Source of the DNA: Tetmemena sp. SeJ-2015
Taxonomy: Eukaryota > Ciliophora > Spirotrichea > Sporadotrichida > Oxytrichidae
Length of the DNA: 64,000 bases
Assembly: GCA_027382625.1 (NCBI GenBank)
Contig: JAJKFJ010020788.1
Span: 1-64,000, forward strand
Direction: 5' to 3'
This document shows, piece by piece, positions 30,868 to 43,600 of this stretch. The number at the start of each line of letters is the position of its first letter. Position 1 is the stretch's first letter. Position numbers and translations under genes: made by a program. The notes under the pieces were generated by a model. It did no database searches and was not told where the DNA came from. It worked only from the letters and a program-made list of their open reading frames with translations.

Positions 30868-33035
30868 TCAATAAATACTTTAATTGAAATCTAATTGAGG
30901 CCCTAATTTAGAAAATTTGAACTTGCTAGGCTTCCATACCTTAGAATGAAGCCTGCTTATTTAAAATATTACACAAAAATAGATGCTTGCACCTGATGTT
31001 CCTTGGAGGTATCTGACAAATACACTATTGTTAAATCCATCTTCCTTAAGGTTCTTTAAGGAATTCTAATCGAAGAATTGCTTTTCACCATTTTAGTGCT
31101 CTATTAAATTTTTGAAATCTAAGTTTAGTCCGTCATTAGCATCATCTTCTTAATTAATTTACAGCTATGCTATTGCATTTGTTAACTATTCAGAATCTTC
31201 TCTAAGAGACGAAAGTTTAAAAAAAATAATTAAACTTTCTTATTCAATTCTAACTTTTCTTTTGCAATAAATGACTCTTCATTTTTTGTCTTCTCCCAAA
31301 TATCTCTTATAGTTTAGAATTTTAAGGGACTCTAGATTAAATGTAAATCAGTCTAAAAATAAATCTTTTCACTTTCCGACGCTTTAGTTCTTCTTGTTTG
31401 AGACATAAAGCTGAAGGTATTTCTCGTTTATTATGTAATAACTTAGAGGTCTCTATTACCTTCTGATTCTTGGGTTTCTAAATTCATGGGAGAGATTCCA
31501 GATTTTTATTTTCTGTCTCTGTGAGAGAATTATTAAAATAAAATAGAATTGTGTCCTGACTCTTTTATGAGTGAATTCTTATCTCGTATTATCTTCCCCT
31601 TTTTGGTGATTCCAATTTTCACCATTAGATTATAAAGGCTCCTCAGAATCTGTAAAGAGCTAAGTTTATGAGCATTTTTCTTCTAATTCCTATACTTTAA
31701 ATAGTTGGTCTGCACTCTCTAATGATGCGGCCTGACCTCAGTGAGATATTCATTTATACCAAACTCGTCATTTTAAAGTCGAGTTTAGTTCCGAGATGGT
31801 TAGGTACTCCCATCGATTAAATTTTGTCTGCTCTATGAGCTCAGACATCTCTAGTTATCAATGCTGGCTTGTAAACTTTTAAGAGTTTTAATATTGCTTT
31901 CTGTTTTCTTCAAGGCATCACTCCTAGGTGTGAATTTCAAAAGCCCTATACTCTTTATTCTCTTATTAACCATTCCAGAATTCCTTTAATTTATATCTCT
32001 GATAAGCTGCGAAATTTGCACCTCCTCTTTTTATAGATCGAATTCTCCAGTCTTAACTGCTACAAGCCTTTTTTTAATCTCTGGCTCTGGCTTGTATTAA
32101 AAGCGTGAAAGATAGTCTGGTTTGCTGATGGCTCTGACAGCATTTTTTCAACTAAGGTTCCTATAAAAATGGTCTTTCATGTACAAGTTAGTTTTCTTAA
32201 TATTTTCTAAGTGCTCTTGCTCAGCTTGCTAGACTTAGGAAGTTGCGCTCATCTAGTTATTAAAGGTTTAGTAAAGTCTCTGAGTCTTTAAACCTCTTCT
32301 GTAGTAATGAATGTTACTCATACAAGTTAGATCCTTTGGGTCGTTCAAAATCATTCCCTACTTTTCTTCAACAGTTGGAGATAGACCACTTCTAGTTGTG
32401 TTTTAAAGGGATGTGTCTCGCTTGCTAGATGGTTCCAGCTTATCTTAAATAAAAAATGATGATTTCATATCTCCAAACATATTAAAGAGCTGACCTAAAG
32501 ATAGGCCCTCTATATTGGAGTAGTTTTTGTATTATTCAGATACTTAGGAATTATCTTAATGCTTGTCCTTATTCTTAAAACTGTTAATTATTTCATGGAA
32601 ATGCTTTCTCCATTACTTGCTCATGAAAGAAGGATTATAGACTTTGTGGTTAATCTTATTGAATCTCAATATCTTCTCTACTAAACAAGGATCGTACTCT
32701 CTTGAGTCTGAAGTGAGTCGAACATTCCTTGAGAAGTTTAAGTCATGTTACTACTCTTATGGCTTTCGTGACTAAGTTTAGTTATTATTACTCTCCTTTT
32801 ATAATTTTGAAGGTAGTTGCGGTTATCTTGGAGAGGTTACAAACGAAATAGATTGGGACTGTTTCTCATCATTCCTTCTCTTTTTACTAGACACAAATGT
32901 GGATGCTAACTTTAATTTCCTTGGATAGAACTATCTCTCAGGCTTGGGACTCTATACCTGACTTTCTAAGTTATCTTGTAAATAAACTTAAGGTGGATCT
33001 TAAACATCTTGTATATTAGAGTACAAATCTGACAT
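30868..33035 (-). CDS. Gln-rich hypothetical protein
   Basis: Reverse gene from ATG 33035 (MSDLYSNIQDVQDPPQVYLQ), convergent with the oxidase gene 53 bases away. The frame is readable over most of 2 kb with many TAA/TAG as Gln. A moderately ordered part occurs in the middle (AVRAISKPDYLSRFQYKPEP, LVAVKTGEFDLQKEEVQISQ, NKRIKSIGLLKFTPRSDALK) and near the C-terminus (LREDSEQLTNAIAQLQINQE, FVRYLQGTSGASI). No domain recognised. Introns or IES are probable but not mapped. TGA at 30868. Confidence 0.5.
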
Positions 33036-33101
33036 TTTATTCTTATTTGATCGATTGAAAATTATCGCAATTATCCGAAAGAACAATTAATTTAACAAGT
33101 A

Positions 33102-35915
33102 ATGGAGGAATACGATAACAACAATCAATTTACAGAGGAAAAAGAGGGCTACAATTTTCTTCCCGGAGGAGGGAACTCCACCATCACTCTCACCTTAGGA
33201 AATCACGCTACTTTGCTAGAGCCTTCTAGCTTACCTTACTCTGCTAAAAGAGAGAGTGTGAATTTGGTGGGGCCTCCTCCAATCTATGTATACAATGACT
33301 CTAGTTGATCTCTGAACAGCAGGAATCTCTCTGGAAAAGAAGGCATGAAGTTTGTGCAGTTAAACGGCACCATGACCACTGGCCACCTAAGCTCTCTTTA
33401 TTCACCTAAATCTACTTTCAATCACTTCGATAAGAATCTTTTCTAGCTCTAAAGTTGCACTAATCTCAAATTACCTGAGCAGTCCTTTCAAACCTATCTC
33501 GCCAAAAATAATGAATCTAATAAAATCCTGCTAACCTAAAGTAGTCAAAAGAGTTTCATTGCCTGTAATCAGAATACTAAGAGTGCTGCCTCTGTTCTTA
33601 ATTAGTAAAAATAATAAATAAAACACTCTCAAATATCTCAAAATTCTCCAAAAGATAAATTATAGCATTAGCCTATCACTGGTAAAAACTTTAACATCTA
33701 GGTCTCACCACCTTTCATTTTTATTTTGCAGCCAAAGAGGCTCAGACTCAAGAACAAAGACAATTTCATGGGAGGGAGTAGGAGTTAGGTCAGAAATCTA
33801 AACATCATCAAAATATTTAAGCAAGTTAACTGCAAGCTGCTCAATTAGAACAGCATCACTTCTCAAAACTTTGTAAGAGAGAGGGAGTATTTAATATAGG
33901 TAATTAGGGAAATAAAATTAATTCATTTGTTTCTAATAGAGAATTAGAAACATATTTTAATTATCAACATCTTTCAAATTTATTTAAAAAACCTTAAGTT
34001 TGGATTGTGATTTGGTTAATTAAGTCATCCAAAAAGAAGAAAAATTTCCTAACTCATAGCTCGTAAATATGTCAAGTGGATTTTGACAAATGAAGTAAAA
34101 ATTCTTCTGCTAAAGTCATTTATGTTTATTTTTAAGTTATTTAAATATGAAATAAGAAAGGGAGCAAATGATAGCTTCGATGAAAAGTGTGGGCGACAAG
34201 AAATTTAATCAGCCATCATAACCTGAAATGCATATTTAAACAGAATAAAAACTAATTTAAGTACCAACTCATTTACAAAAGGTCATCAAGTAAATTAACA
34301 ATGTCAAGCGAAAAGATTAGTCTTGTCACGACGAATAAAGCAAATCTAAGGATAATTCTGCAACTCCAAGGATTTTTGCACTCAAGAATTAACTTATCTC
34401 ACAAAAGATTCAAGAATATCAAAAGAAGTTTCAAGATAATCCTAAAATATCCATTTTCACAACTTTCCCAAATAACAAAATATAGAAATAAGCATCCAGA
34501 GATGGCTAAGAATATTAAGATTAAATTGATCAGAGTGCAACCTACAACACTGTGGAATAAACTGAAACTTCTATAATCATTTTTGCTTTTCTTAAAATAT
34601 ATTCTAGCGTTTTCATCAATTAAGACTAACTAAGAAGAATTCAGCCTATTCTTAATCCAACTCTCCAAAATCAGAGACTTGCAGAGTTTCAAACTACCAC
34701 TATAAATTAATAAAGAACTTCAATAAGTCCTTTCCAAAATAGGAATACAATACTCTTCAAGCATCAAGCAAAGCCTTTCTAATCAGTTTTACAGTCTAGA
34801 GATTAGAGCTAAGCTAGACAAGCTTTTGTGAATTAGGATAATGTGTTCTTAGATACCTAGTAGGACAATAGCTTCATCACTAAGGTTAATAAGTTGATAG
34901 ATTTAAAGTCTAGGAATCCACTCGTCCCACAATCGATAAGTCAAAGACAGTACTAGACTCTCAGCTCTTCTTCTCAAAGACCTAGAACAACTGGCACGGG
35001 AAGAGAGAGACCCAGGAAGAAGCTTCAAACTGAAACTCCCTACATATAGAATAAATTAGGGGAGAGCCAAAAGCAAAAATAAACACAGGATAGTGGGTCC
35101 TTCAAAAACTAGCCAGTTAAGTTCATGAACAGAGCAGTAAAAGAGCTACTTCAAATTAATAAGATGCAGCTTCAGTCTTAAAATGGAAATAAGATAGAAA
35201 ATATAAGTCCTACAAAGATAGAGCAAACATCTTTTAATGAAGAGCAAATAAAGTAAACTAAGTAGAACTTCATTAGGAAGGTCATATTCATTAACTCTTA
35301 TTTTAAGGTGTTTAAAATTTAAGATAATTTTATAAAATACAGCAGAACTTGTCCAATAACGCTTTGCTGAATCCTCTAATAGATATAGATAAAATGAGCG
35401 TTTAGCTAAATGAGGGTGCTCTAACTATAAAGCCAATAACTTTGCTAAATCCTTTTGTAAAGTCTTATTAGAATTTTTCAGAAATAAATGGAAGGGAGAA
35501 TATTTATGAGACTACTAGGACTCATTTAGTGAGAGACTAGTTTAATTAGCACAAGAATTATTTGGAGTCCAAGGCTTATAAAAGTGGGTACAACACAGCA
35601 AACTAAACCAGAAGGAAGTTAGTAAACGTAAATGAAGACTCTTAAGATGGGAGAGAGGCCTCTTCTCAGAGGATAGAAGGTAGCAGTACAGAGCGTAGGG
35701 GCAAAGATATTCTTCAAAATTATGCAATCAAATAAGTAAGACAGAATGAATTCAAAAGACTCTTAAACTAAATAATTATTTTGCTCTACACAAGTTAGAT
35801 TAAATCGAGGAAGAAGATCAATATAATTTAGAATATATAACCATAGTTTGTATTGAATAAATTGTAATTCAAGAATAATATTGCGGAGATAAACAATGAT
35901 TTGCTAGGTTTATGA
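33102..35915 (+). CDS. Ser/Gln/Asn-rich hypothetical protein
   Basis: Divergent from the previous gene with 66 bases between starts. ATG 33102 (MEEYDNNNQFTEEKEGYNFL) is followed by a polar sequence (FLPGGGNSTITLTLGNHATL, NGTMTTGHLSSLYSPKSTFN). A TGA at 33306-33308 lies in frame, with the same frame continuing for more than 100 codons after it. Further coding blocks follow at 34830-35270 (SSSSQRPRTTGTGRERPRKK) and 35350-35740 (LLNPLIDIDKMSVQLNEGAL, YETTRTHLVRDQFNQHKNYL), with an intron or IES around 35280-35340. No domain is visible. The 33900-34300 stretch is AT-rich and may be eliminated. Confidence 0.45.
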
Positions 35916-36001
35916 TTTGTCGTTACATAAATTATAATTTCTTAAACTGATTTATACAAGATACAAATATCATTAATTAAGAGAAATTATTAAAAGTCTA
36001 C

Positions 36002-39000
36002 TCAGATAGAGTTAAGTAAAGGTGCCATCTCGCTAAGGGACTTAATCAAAAAATCTTCTTATTTTATTTCTATTTCAAGATTTCCTTACTCAACATTTTA
36101 ACTTTTAAAGAAGCTGTTGTATTGTGATTTCCATTCCTTAACATCTTTCTGTAACTTTTCAACTTAGGGTTCATCTTCAAAGCCACTAAGATTAAAATAT
36201 GTTTAATGATTGAGAGTCAATTTGATAGGGAGATTCCCATTTATTTTAGAAATATTGTACAAAGCCACTGGCAGGCAACCCTTTAGTCTCCATGCGTCTT
36301 GAAGGTCAAACATTTCTAAACAATAAGTTAAAATAATATTATTTTCTTACAATAAGCTTATTAGGAAACGCTCTGCTTTCTCTTCGAATCTGGAGAGGAT
36401 TCATCTCCACTCATTAAGTCCATTTAATCTGCATCTCCTTTATCTTAAATCATCACTTGAGACAACGCAATATTTCCAATTTCGTAGCTATATTCTTCAC
36501 CATCATCTGCTTGAACTAATCCATTTCTAATGCACATCGAACTTTGGAAGTCTATACTCTTAATAACTAGTTTCAAACTTACAAATATCGCTTAGCTTAA
36601 CGAAAAGATGGATACTGGACTTCAGCTAAGTTACTTTAGTAGGATCCTTGCTTTCACTCAATGAGTGTAAAGTTTTCATTATTCCAAGATCGCAATCATG
36701 CAAAATCAAAATCTAGTAATAAGCATCCTGAATGAATTTAGCTTGTGCGTGCTAAAACTTCAAGAGCAAATCCCTAGACTTTTCATTCTTAGAAATGATC
36801 ATAAATACTCTTAGCACCTTTTCTTTTGATAATTTCTCTGTCTTAGCTTAATCAAAGTAATTTTGGATGTTCTCGTCGAGAATAAAGGATAAGTCTCCTG
36901 TTTAAGTCAAGTCATTTTAGATCTCTTCAAAGAAGTTTGACTGAATTTTTATTTAGTCATAATCTAAATCGAGTTAAATGAATAAGTCCTGTGAATCTAA
37001 AGATAAAGCATCTCTGTTTTTGTCTTTGATGTTCGAGAATCTTTAAAATAGAAATCTTTTGACTATAAACGAAGGGTATAATAAGAATTTATAGGTAATT
37101 GAGGACCTATCTCAATTAAAGCTTGCTCTATTTGGACAGCTAAGATTTGAAGGTAATTGGCTCTTTTATTTTGTCCTTGTTTTATTATGCTTGATTAGAT
37201 TTCTGCGCTTCCTCATTTGTCTCTTAGTCTTTCTCTTATTGATCTTGGATGCATTTGAGAACTGATATTCTGTAATTTAAAGTCTTTCCCTTGAACCAAG
37301 AATGATCATTGCTCCAAATAATTTTGTAAATGCCTGGCTCCTTAGCAATAAAGCTCACCTTCACAAAGTTAGGGAACGATTCGATCTGAGTCATTGGGAA
37401 AATTTCTTCAAGGTTCTCATGAGAGACTTCGTCTTCACTTCCAATACTAGAATCAGAAGTCACTTTGTAAAAGCCAAACTTGATGTCATAGTTAGTTGTA
37501 GAGAACCCACAGAAAATGATTGAGTTTGGGTCCTCTACTTCTATAATCTAGAAGAAGGTTGCTCCTGCTGCTATTTCTTAAACTTGAGGGTATCCAATCT
37601 TCAAATTCAGCTCACCATATGCAATCTGCTTTAAGCTCTCTAAAAATTTTATAGCATAAAAATAGAGAACTTACTTTAATTTGGCTGAACTTTGTCAACG
37701 TTTTAAGCAGAGAGATAAGTTGCCAACTCTTTCCTTCCGAAAAGTTTTTCTTTGAAGGTGATTTCAGTCTCATCACTGTTTATTAAATAGTTGACAAATG
37801 ACATAGCTTCTTAATATGTTTATACTACTAATTGATCTTCATTAGTTGCTTCTGTAGCTGGAGACTTCGCTCTATTTTGATACTATAAGAAGACATGACT
37901 CTATATATTAAACTTACAGATTGTAGCTGCTAGGTTTCAATATTCTTGTGATAGATATTGATAAGTACCATTATGATGGGATCCTCTAGATTTTTCCTGA
38001 AACTAGTGAATGTAAAGTAAAGTCTCATGAAGACAGTTAGAACAGTAGACTGAAGGTTAATCTTCTTTGGATAGGAGAGAAAGAAGTTTATAATCAAAGC
38101 AACTGAAGAGTAGAGTCCTTCAGACTTTTGGAGTGTGTCATATTGCTCTGTTAGTTAGTAGGTTAGTTCTATCTTTGAAAGTAGTTTATTAAGGGTTGAT
38201 AAATCTTTAGCACTCTATCTTTTAGCTTGAGAAAGTTGCTCTGGGGTTAGTAATGGATAGCCTAGCATCTCTCTTTCGAACTCAATGAGGTAGTCAGTTT
38301 CAAAAACAATTGAAATTAGGAAGGTTGAGAGGGTCAAGAAAATTTCCTCGTCAGATTCTTTAACATCTCTTATGACTGCTTTGAGAATTGGAGGGCACTT
38401 TGTAGCAAACAACTGTATACATAAAATAAGTAATTATTCCTTGAGATTCTAAGATTAGCTTAACTTGTCGGTAAGTTGCTAGATTGCAGCTACTTTGTCA
38501 CCGATGGCTTGGGACTTTGCTAGTCTCTTGATCTCTGAGGTCTATTCATTAAAATATAATCTCATCGAATTGGAGAAAGACATCGGACCCTTTAAGATTT
38601 GGAATGCTAAGTAATTCATTAATTTCCTCTTACTAATCATCATTTATATCATCTATGGAGAACTAGTATTTAAACTTCAATTAAATTTACCTCTTCTTAA
38701 GACATATTGAAGCAAGGGTTTTGTTCTTAAAACCATCCTATTAGCAATATTTGACCCCACCAGAATATCATGTATCATGAAAACGTTATTTATGAAGTAA
38801 ATCAAGGCTCCAGTATCTTTGGTCTCAAAAGATATAAGTTAGTTCTTCATGCTTAAGTCAAATGATCTCAATATATTGTATTGAACCAATATATTTTGGC
38901 TTTACTCACTTATCTTTTCAAGCTTTAGAAGTATGGAATCATTTATGAAATTGGAATTAGAATCATCGCTCTCTTCTCTTTAAGCGGATACCTCTTGGCT

Positions 39001-39281
39001 CTGCTTAAAGTTTTTATCTTTAAAGTACTATGAAGCTTGTTATTTCCTAATGATGAGTGCCTCTACATTTTTTAAGATATTGACTGCTTAGTACAAGCTC
39101 TCTATTTAGGCCTAAATACATTTGGGGTTATTGACTTTATTATGCATACATGGTTCTGATCTGTGGCTAGTACTGAATTGATAAGCTTTTCAAACTCTTT
39201 TTAATGCTACTCAAGATATTTCTGGGGTTTACTAGATTAGCTAGAGATCTTCTTGCTGCCTACTAATTTATCTGACGACAT
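36002..39281 (-). CDS. GOLD-domain protein with helical-repeat N-terminal region
   Basis: Reverse gene from ATG 39281 (MSSDKLVGSKKISSQSSKPQ). The first half is helical (VNILKNVEALIIRKQQASQY, ILKAVIRDVKESDEEIFLTL, STVLTVFMRLYFTFTSFRKN, QEAMSFVNYLINSDETEITF), resembling HEAT/armadillo-type repeats. At 37240-37620 a GOLD-like beta-sandwich reads AGATFFQIIEVEDPNSIIFC, FSTTNYDIKFGFYKV, VSFIAKEPGIYKIIWSNDHS and WFKGKTLNYRISVL. A helical C-terminal part follows (IQNDLTQTGDLSFILDENIQ) to TGA 36002. GOLD domains act in membrane trafficking and lipid-transfer proteins as protein-binding modules; that role here is inference. Introns occur at about 37650 and 36560, among others. Confidence 0.6.
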
Positions 39282-39379
39282 TTTAAAGCGCTAAATTGAT
39301 TTCAAAATTATCAGATTCATTACAAATACAGTGGGTTATATTTGCTTGGAGATTAAATTTTATTTGTATATTTTGTAAA

Positions 39380-40489
39380 ATGGGAGGCTGCTGTGAAAAG
39401 AGATCAAGTGGAGGGATCGAAACTAAAGTTGAAAAGATAGTGCGGGGAGTCGAGTCCTCTGACTAAATTCCAGCCTTGATAGACTACATCTCTCGCTATT
39501 TCACTCAGAGTAAGCATCTCGCATTAAATAATTTGGTGTTTAGATCCTTAGCACGAGTTGATTTCCCTCAACTTCGGAAAAGAGTAGCTGCCACAATTCC
39601 TCAAGAGCTTGGCTAAAATCATGGAAGCAATCAAAGAAAAGACAGGCAAAATCCTAATCCCTGCCATTTTCCAACAGAGCTTGCTTAACCCAGGCAGTGA
39701 TGTCACCATAATCTTCAGAAATATCAAACACTACGCTTCAATATTCCTCCTCGATCAGCAAATAGCTCAAGATATTAACTTAATTGCGGGAAAATTCGTG
39801 CTCAGAAACTTTCAATTCAGGACAAAAGAAGTGGAAGAGAGAGAAGGTTAACTCATATAGGACTTAATGTAAGAATCCATATATAGAGACTGATGATAAT
39901 TTAGGAATTTCTATGTTAATGAAAACTTGATTCTGGTCGGTGGTATTCAAGAGAAACTAGAGAGTGAATCATTCAAGTTCCTTCTATTCAAATTAGATAG
40001 ACCAATTTATCATATGAAATTATATTTGCATAGTTATAAAATAGACCAGTATTAGCGACAGACGCATACAAGTATGATTTGAGCGCTGCCTTCTTTGATG
40101 AGAGCTTCACAAAGGAATCTCTAGATAGATCTATCAAAAAGAGAATAGAGCTTCAAGACTTTGCCTTAAGATGCATCATTAACTTCTACTCAAACAAGCA
40201 GCAGCAGACCCTCTTGATAGAGCAGGTGACTCCTACTGATGACGATCCTTTCATTTATGAGGTGGATGATTTCAGCAAAGAAGAACTAAAAGAAGCGCTT
40301 GATGAGGTCAGAAAATTCCCTATAACCTCTAAGAGCTAGTAGGAAGTTAAATCTGCCAATGAGAAGCTTAACTGGAAGATATCTGAGCATCTGAACTTGA
40401 TCAGCACCATCAACAAAAGGCATATAACTAACCTCTTGGTCAATCCAGACCTGGAAGCTTCTCTTGTTGTATCGACTCTAGTCCTTTGA
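39380..40489 (+). CDS. Probable N-myristoylated/palmitoylated protein (MGGCC N-terminus)
   Basis: Begins MGGCCEKRSSGGIETK, where Gly2 and the two Cys fit dual lipid anchoring. An intron (39510-39545, GTAAGC..GTTTAG) is followed by NPQHELISLNFGKEQLPQFL, AIKEKTGKILIPAIFQQSLL, VTIIFRNIKHYASIFLLDQQ, ENLILVGGIQEKLESESFKF, and, after removal of a 44-bp IES, LFKLDRPVLATDAYKYDLSA. It ends NPDLEASLVVSTLVL with TGA 40487-40489. The frame is continuous once the intron and IES are taken out, giving about 340 residues. No family recognised. A membrane-associated function is inferred from the N-terminus alone. Confidence 0.7.
40005..40048 (+). other. IES, 44 bp, pointer ATAGACCA
   Basis: ATAGACCA at 39997-40004 and 40041-40048, an 8-bp pointer. 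Excision gives LFKLDRPVLATDAYKYDLSAAFF in frame. The insert has no GT..AG ends in phase. Confidence 0.9.
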
Positions 40490-40602
40490 AAGAAGGTTTT
40501 AAATTTTTCATTTTTCGCTAATTTAACTTCTAAATGCATATTTAAGCTTAAGATTGTGTCAATAGTAGCAGCTTTCATTCTAAAATAATCTAAATTTTGA
40601 AT

Positions 40603-43600
40603 ATGAAAAATCACAAAAATCTCAAACTTACTCTATCCAAAAATCGCAGAAATCAAACTAGAGTCTTTGCCCAAGAACAGCTGATTTATCGCCACTCCTA
40701 ATAACAACTCGTCGCTTGAGAGTTAACTACCAGGCATAAATCAATCTCAAATTCTCAATCTATCATCAAAGCTGAATTAGAAAGTTGGGAGCAGTAGTCT
40801 TTCTCCTTAACAAAGAAATAAAGTCACTTTGACTCTTCAGAAGGACTCTCAAAATTATTATTAACTTGAATAGATTAGAACATAATCATTTTGAGATTTA
40901 TTATGGAATAGGTTTTTAAGTACAAGCTATCGACCACCACCAAAAACATTTTGAATCTTAATTCAGCCTCAGCACTATCCCAAAGCAATAAACTCAAAAT
41001 AAGAGAGGGCAACATCAAGATCGATTTTATAATTATCAAATAACGTTTTAATATTATCTGATTAGGAGTTAAGCAGTGCACTTTTAAATTTGAGTTAGGA
41101 TTAATCAAAAAGTGTAGTGGTCAAAGGCTCAAGCTCCTAGAATAAAATTTGTAAATCATCTTCCTTAAACTTACTGCTTTTAGAAAACTACTTACTGTAA
41201 AAAAGAAACTCCTCTTCAGCTGCAAGGGCGCCTATTGACAAGCCAACCTTAAAAAAGGAGTAAATTAAGCAAGTTGCAGAGAGAGAACTAAACTACTTTC
41301 AAGAAACTTTCTATAGAAAGGAGGAGGTGTTTCTCATTCTTGCTCAAAATAAAAGTGTAGTAAGAAATTAGCTATCACTATCTCTCATTCATTACATATT
41401 ATAGAATGCTGATGAGAAGGAAAAATAGCAAGCTTCGAAGTAAATCAAAGACAAGCATCAACTTATCAATTAACTTTTATTAGAGGTATTTGAAGTAAAG
41501 GATGGAAAGAGATGCAGCACAAAGGACCTAGAAAAGAAACTCCCTGAAATATCCCTTGCTAGCTATGTCGATTCTAACTCAAAATCATTTAAAGTATTTT
41601 ATCTAGAAGAATTAGATTTGACGACGGGCAGTCACTAGATTAAATAAGTGAAGATGTCTTTCATAGAAGTACCTCCGCCCATGCGTAAAACATCTAAAAC
41701 TTTAGAGGCATCACACCTATATCCTAAGCCAAAGCTCCATTGACTGGTATTCACAAAAGGCATATGAGGAATCAATCAGAGGATATGAATTTGAAGAGTA
41801 GCTTCTTTCAGAATTCCAAGATTAACTCCCCCAGTCAAAACTTTAAGTCGCCTAGTAAGCATTTTCAAAGTGCTAATACTTTAAAAAAGTAAAAGGTTGA
41901 CATAGATTAAACAGATAAGCTAGTTTAGGAAGGTTCTAAATTAGAAGAGCAAAAGGAAAGCAGCTAGGGCTATCTGATCAAGCTTAAATAAGCTGAAAAA
42001 GAAATCCAAAAGTTCTTAATCGAAGTTATTTTTCTCTTTTAGTTCATAGCTATAGGAGAAAAGCAGTTAAAACTTAAATAGTCTAAGTTTCTTCTAACTA
42101 CTTTGACAGCCAGCTAAAACCTAGTGATGAGTGATAAAACTATGAAAGGATAATTTGTGGACACTAGTCAGGCAGTGTCTAAAGAGCAGGTAGATATCAT
42201 AAATGAAGGAGTTACTGAGTTAAAGGAGAAGTTAGAATTAGTGAGAGCATAAATCTAAGAGGCGACTACTAACCTACTTAATCAAGAGTAGAGCTCTGTC
42301 TTGTTAAACAAAAAACTCAAGTAAAGGATGGTTTATATTTTATATAATTTTAGTTGATGATAGACAAATTTAACGGCTCAACTTAGAATAGTGAGCTAAT
42401 TCAGCTCTAAAACCACATAATTTTAGAAGAAACATAAGCTGAACTGAATCTCTTCGAAAGGACGCCAAAGATAGGAGATGCAATAATGGAAGAGAGAATT
42501 GAGGACTTATTGACTGAATCTGAGAGAGGCTCATAGAAGCCTGCTGTCCCAGACTTTAAGAGACTTGAATAGTCTTTTCCTTCTAAAGCTGTTTAAGATA
42601 AGTCCAAGTAGACTATGAATCAAGATTTGATAAAGTATTATACAAAGTTCAGATAGAGTAAGATAGAGAAGGAAAGAGTGCAGAAAGCAGCCCCTAAGTC
42701 TACTATGGAGTTGCTAATTGTAGACATGGATAGACGGCAAGGAGACTAAAAATATTGAACTTATTTTATTAAAAGATCTCATTAGAGTGTTTCTCGAGAA
42801 ATATAAAAACAACATCAAAACATAGAAGAATGAACTAGTTACTTCTAAAGTTGATTAGCAATTGATGCTTCAAAAGGAGGGAGATCTAGAAGAGAATTAG
42901 GATTTGTGGGACGATATGGAAATTGATGATAGCAAAATCATCCAGAGAAAAGAAATGGTCTCTATCCTGGTTAATGACGAGGACTAAATAGAGGAGCAAA
43001 GAAACTAGTCTCCTCAGCAATTCTCTACTCATCAAGATCCTTCAATAAACCTAGAAAAGTTAGAACCCTAGTCAGCTCTCCTTCAGCCCACCAATAAAGT
43101 AGACTTAAAATCCTCCTCGCTATTTCGAAAAAACTAGCTTAAGCAGTTGATCTTTGGAAGTCAGTAGTTTCAAAGCTTAGAGATACTCTAAAACCAGGAC
43201 TTGGTTTCTGAATAGAAAATGAATTTATAATAATCTTATTTCTTATTTTATAGGACAATATGAAAAAGCAATCAGCCTCTCCAAATATGGAAATAAGCTC
43301 TGTGCTCATGAAGCATTTTTAGGTTGACTACAATAAGGAGATAGCTGCCTAGGAAAAGTTTAATAAGCGATAAGACTTCCTTAAACTTATTAAGCATAAT
43401 GAAAGTAAGCTTGAATTTTAACTAATTTTCTTTGTAGATTATGAAGCCAGCAACGAGCTTACTGAAAAGGAGAAAATTCAAATTGAGTTCATTAACCTCT
43501 GTCTCTAAAACAGAATCCTCCCTCTCCCTTTAGTGGATAAGATAAAAACTACCGGACTAGTTCTTAAGAGTTATCATCTAACTTTTGAAATTTGCAGCTC

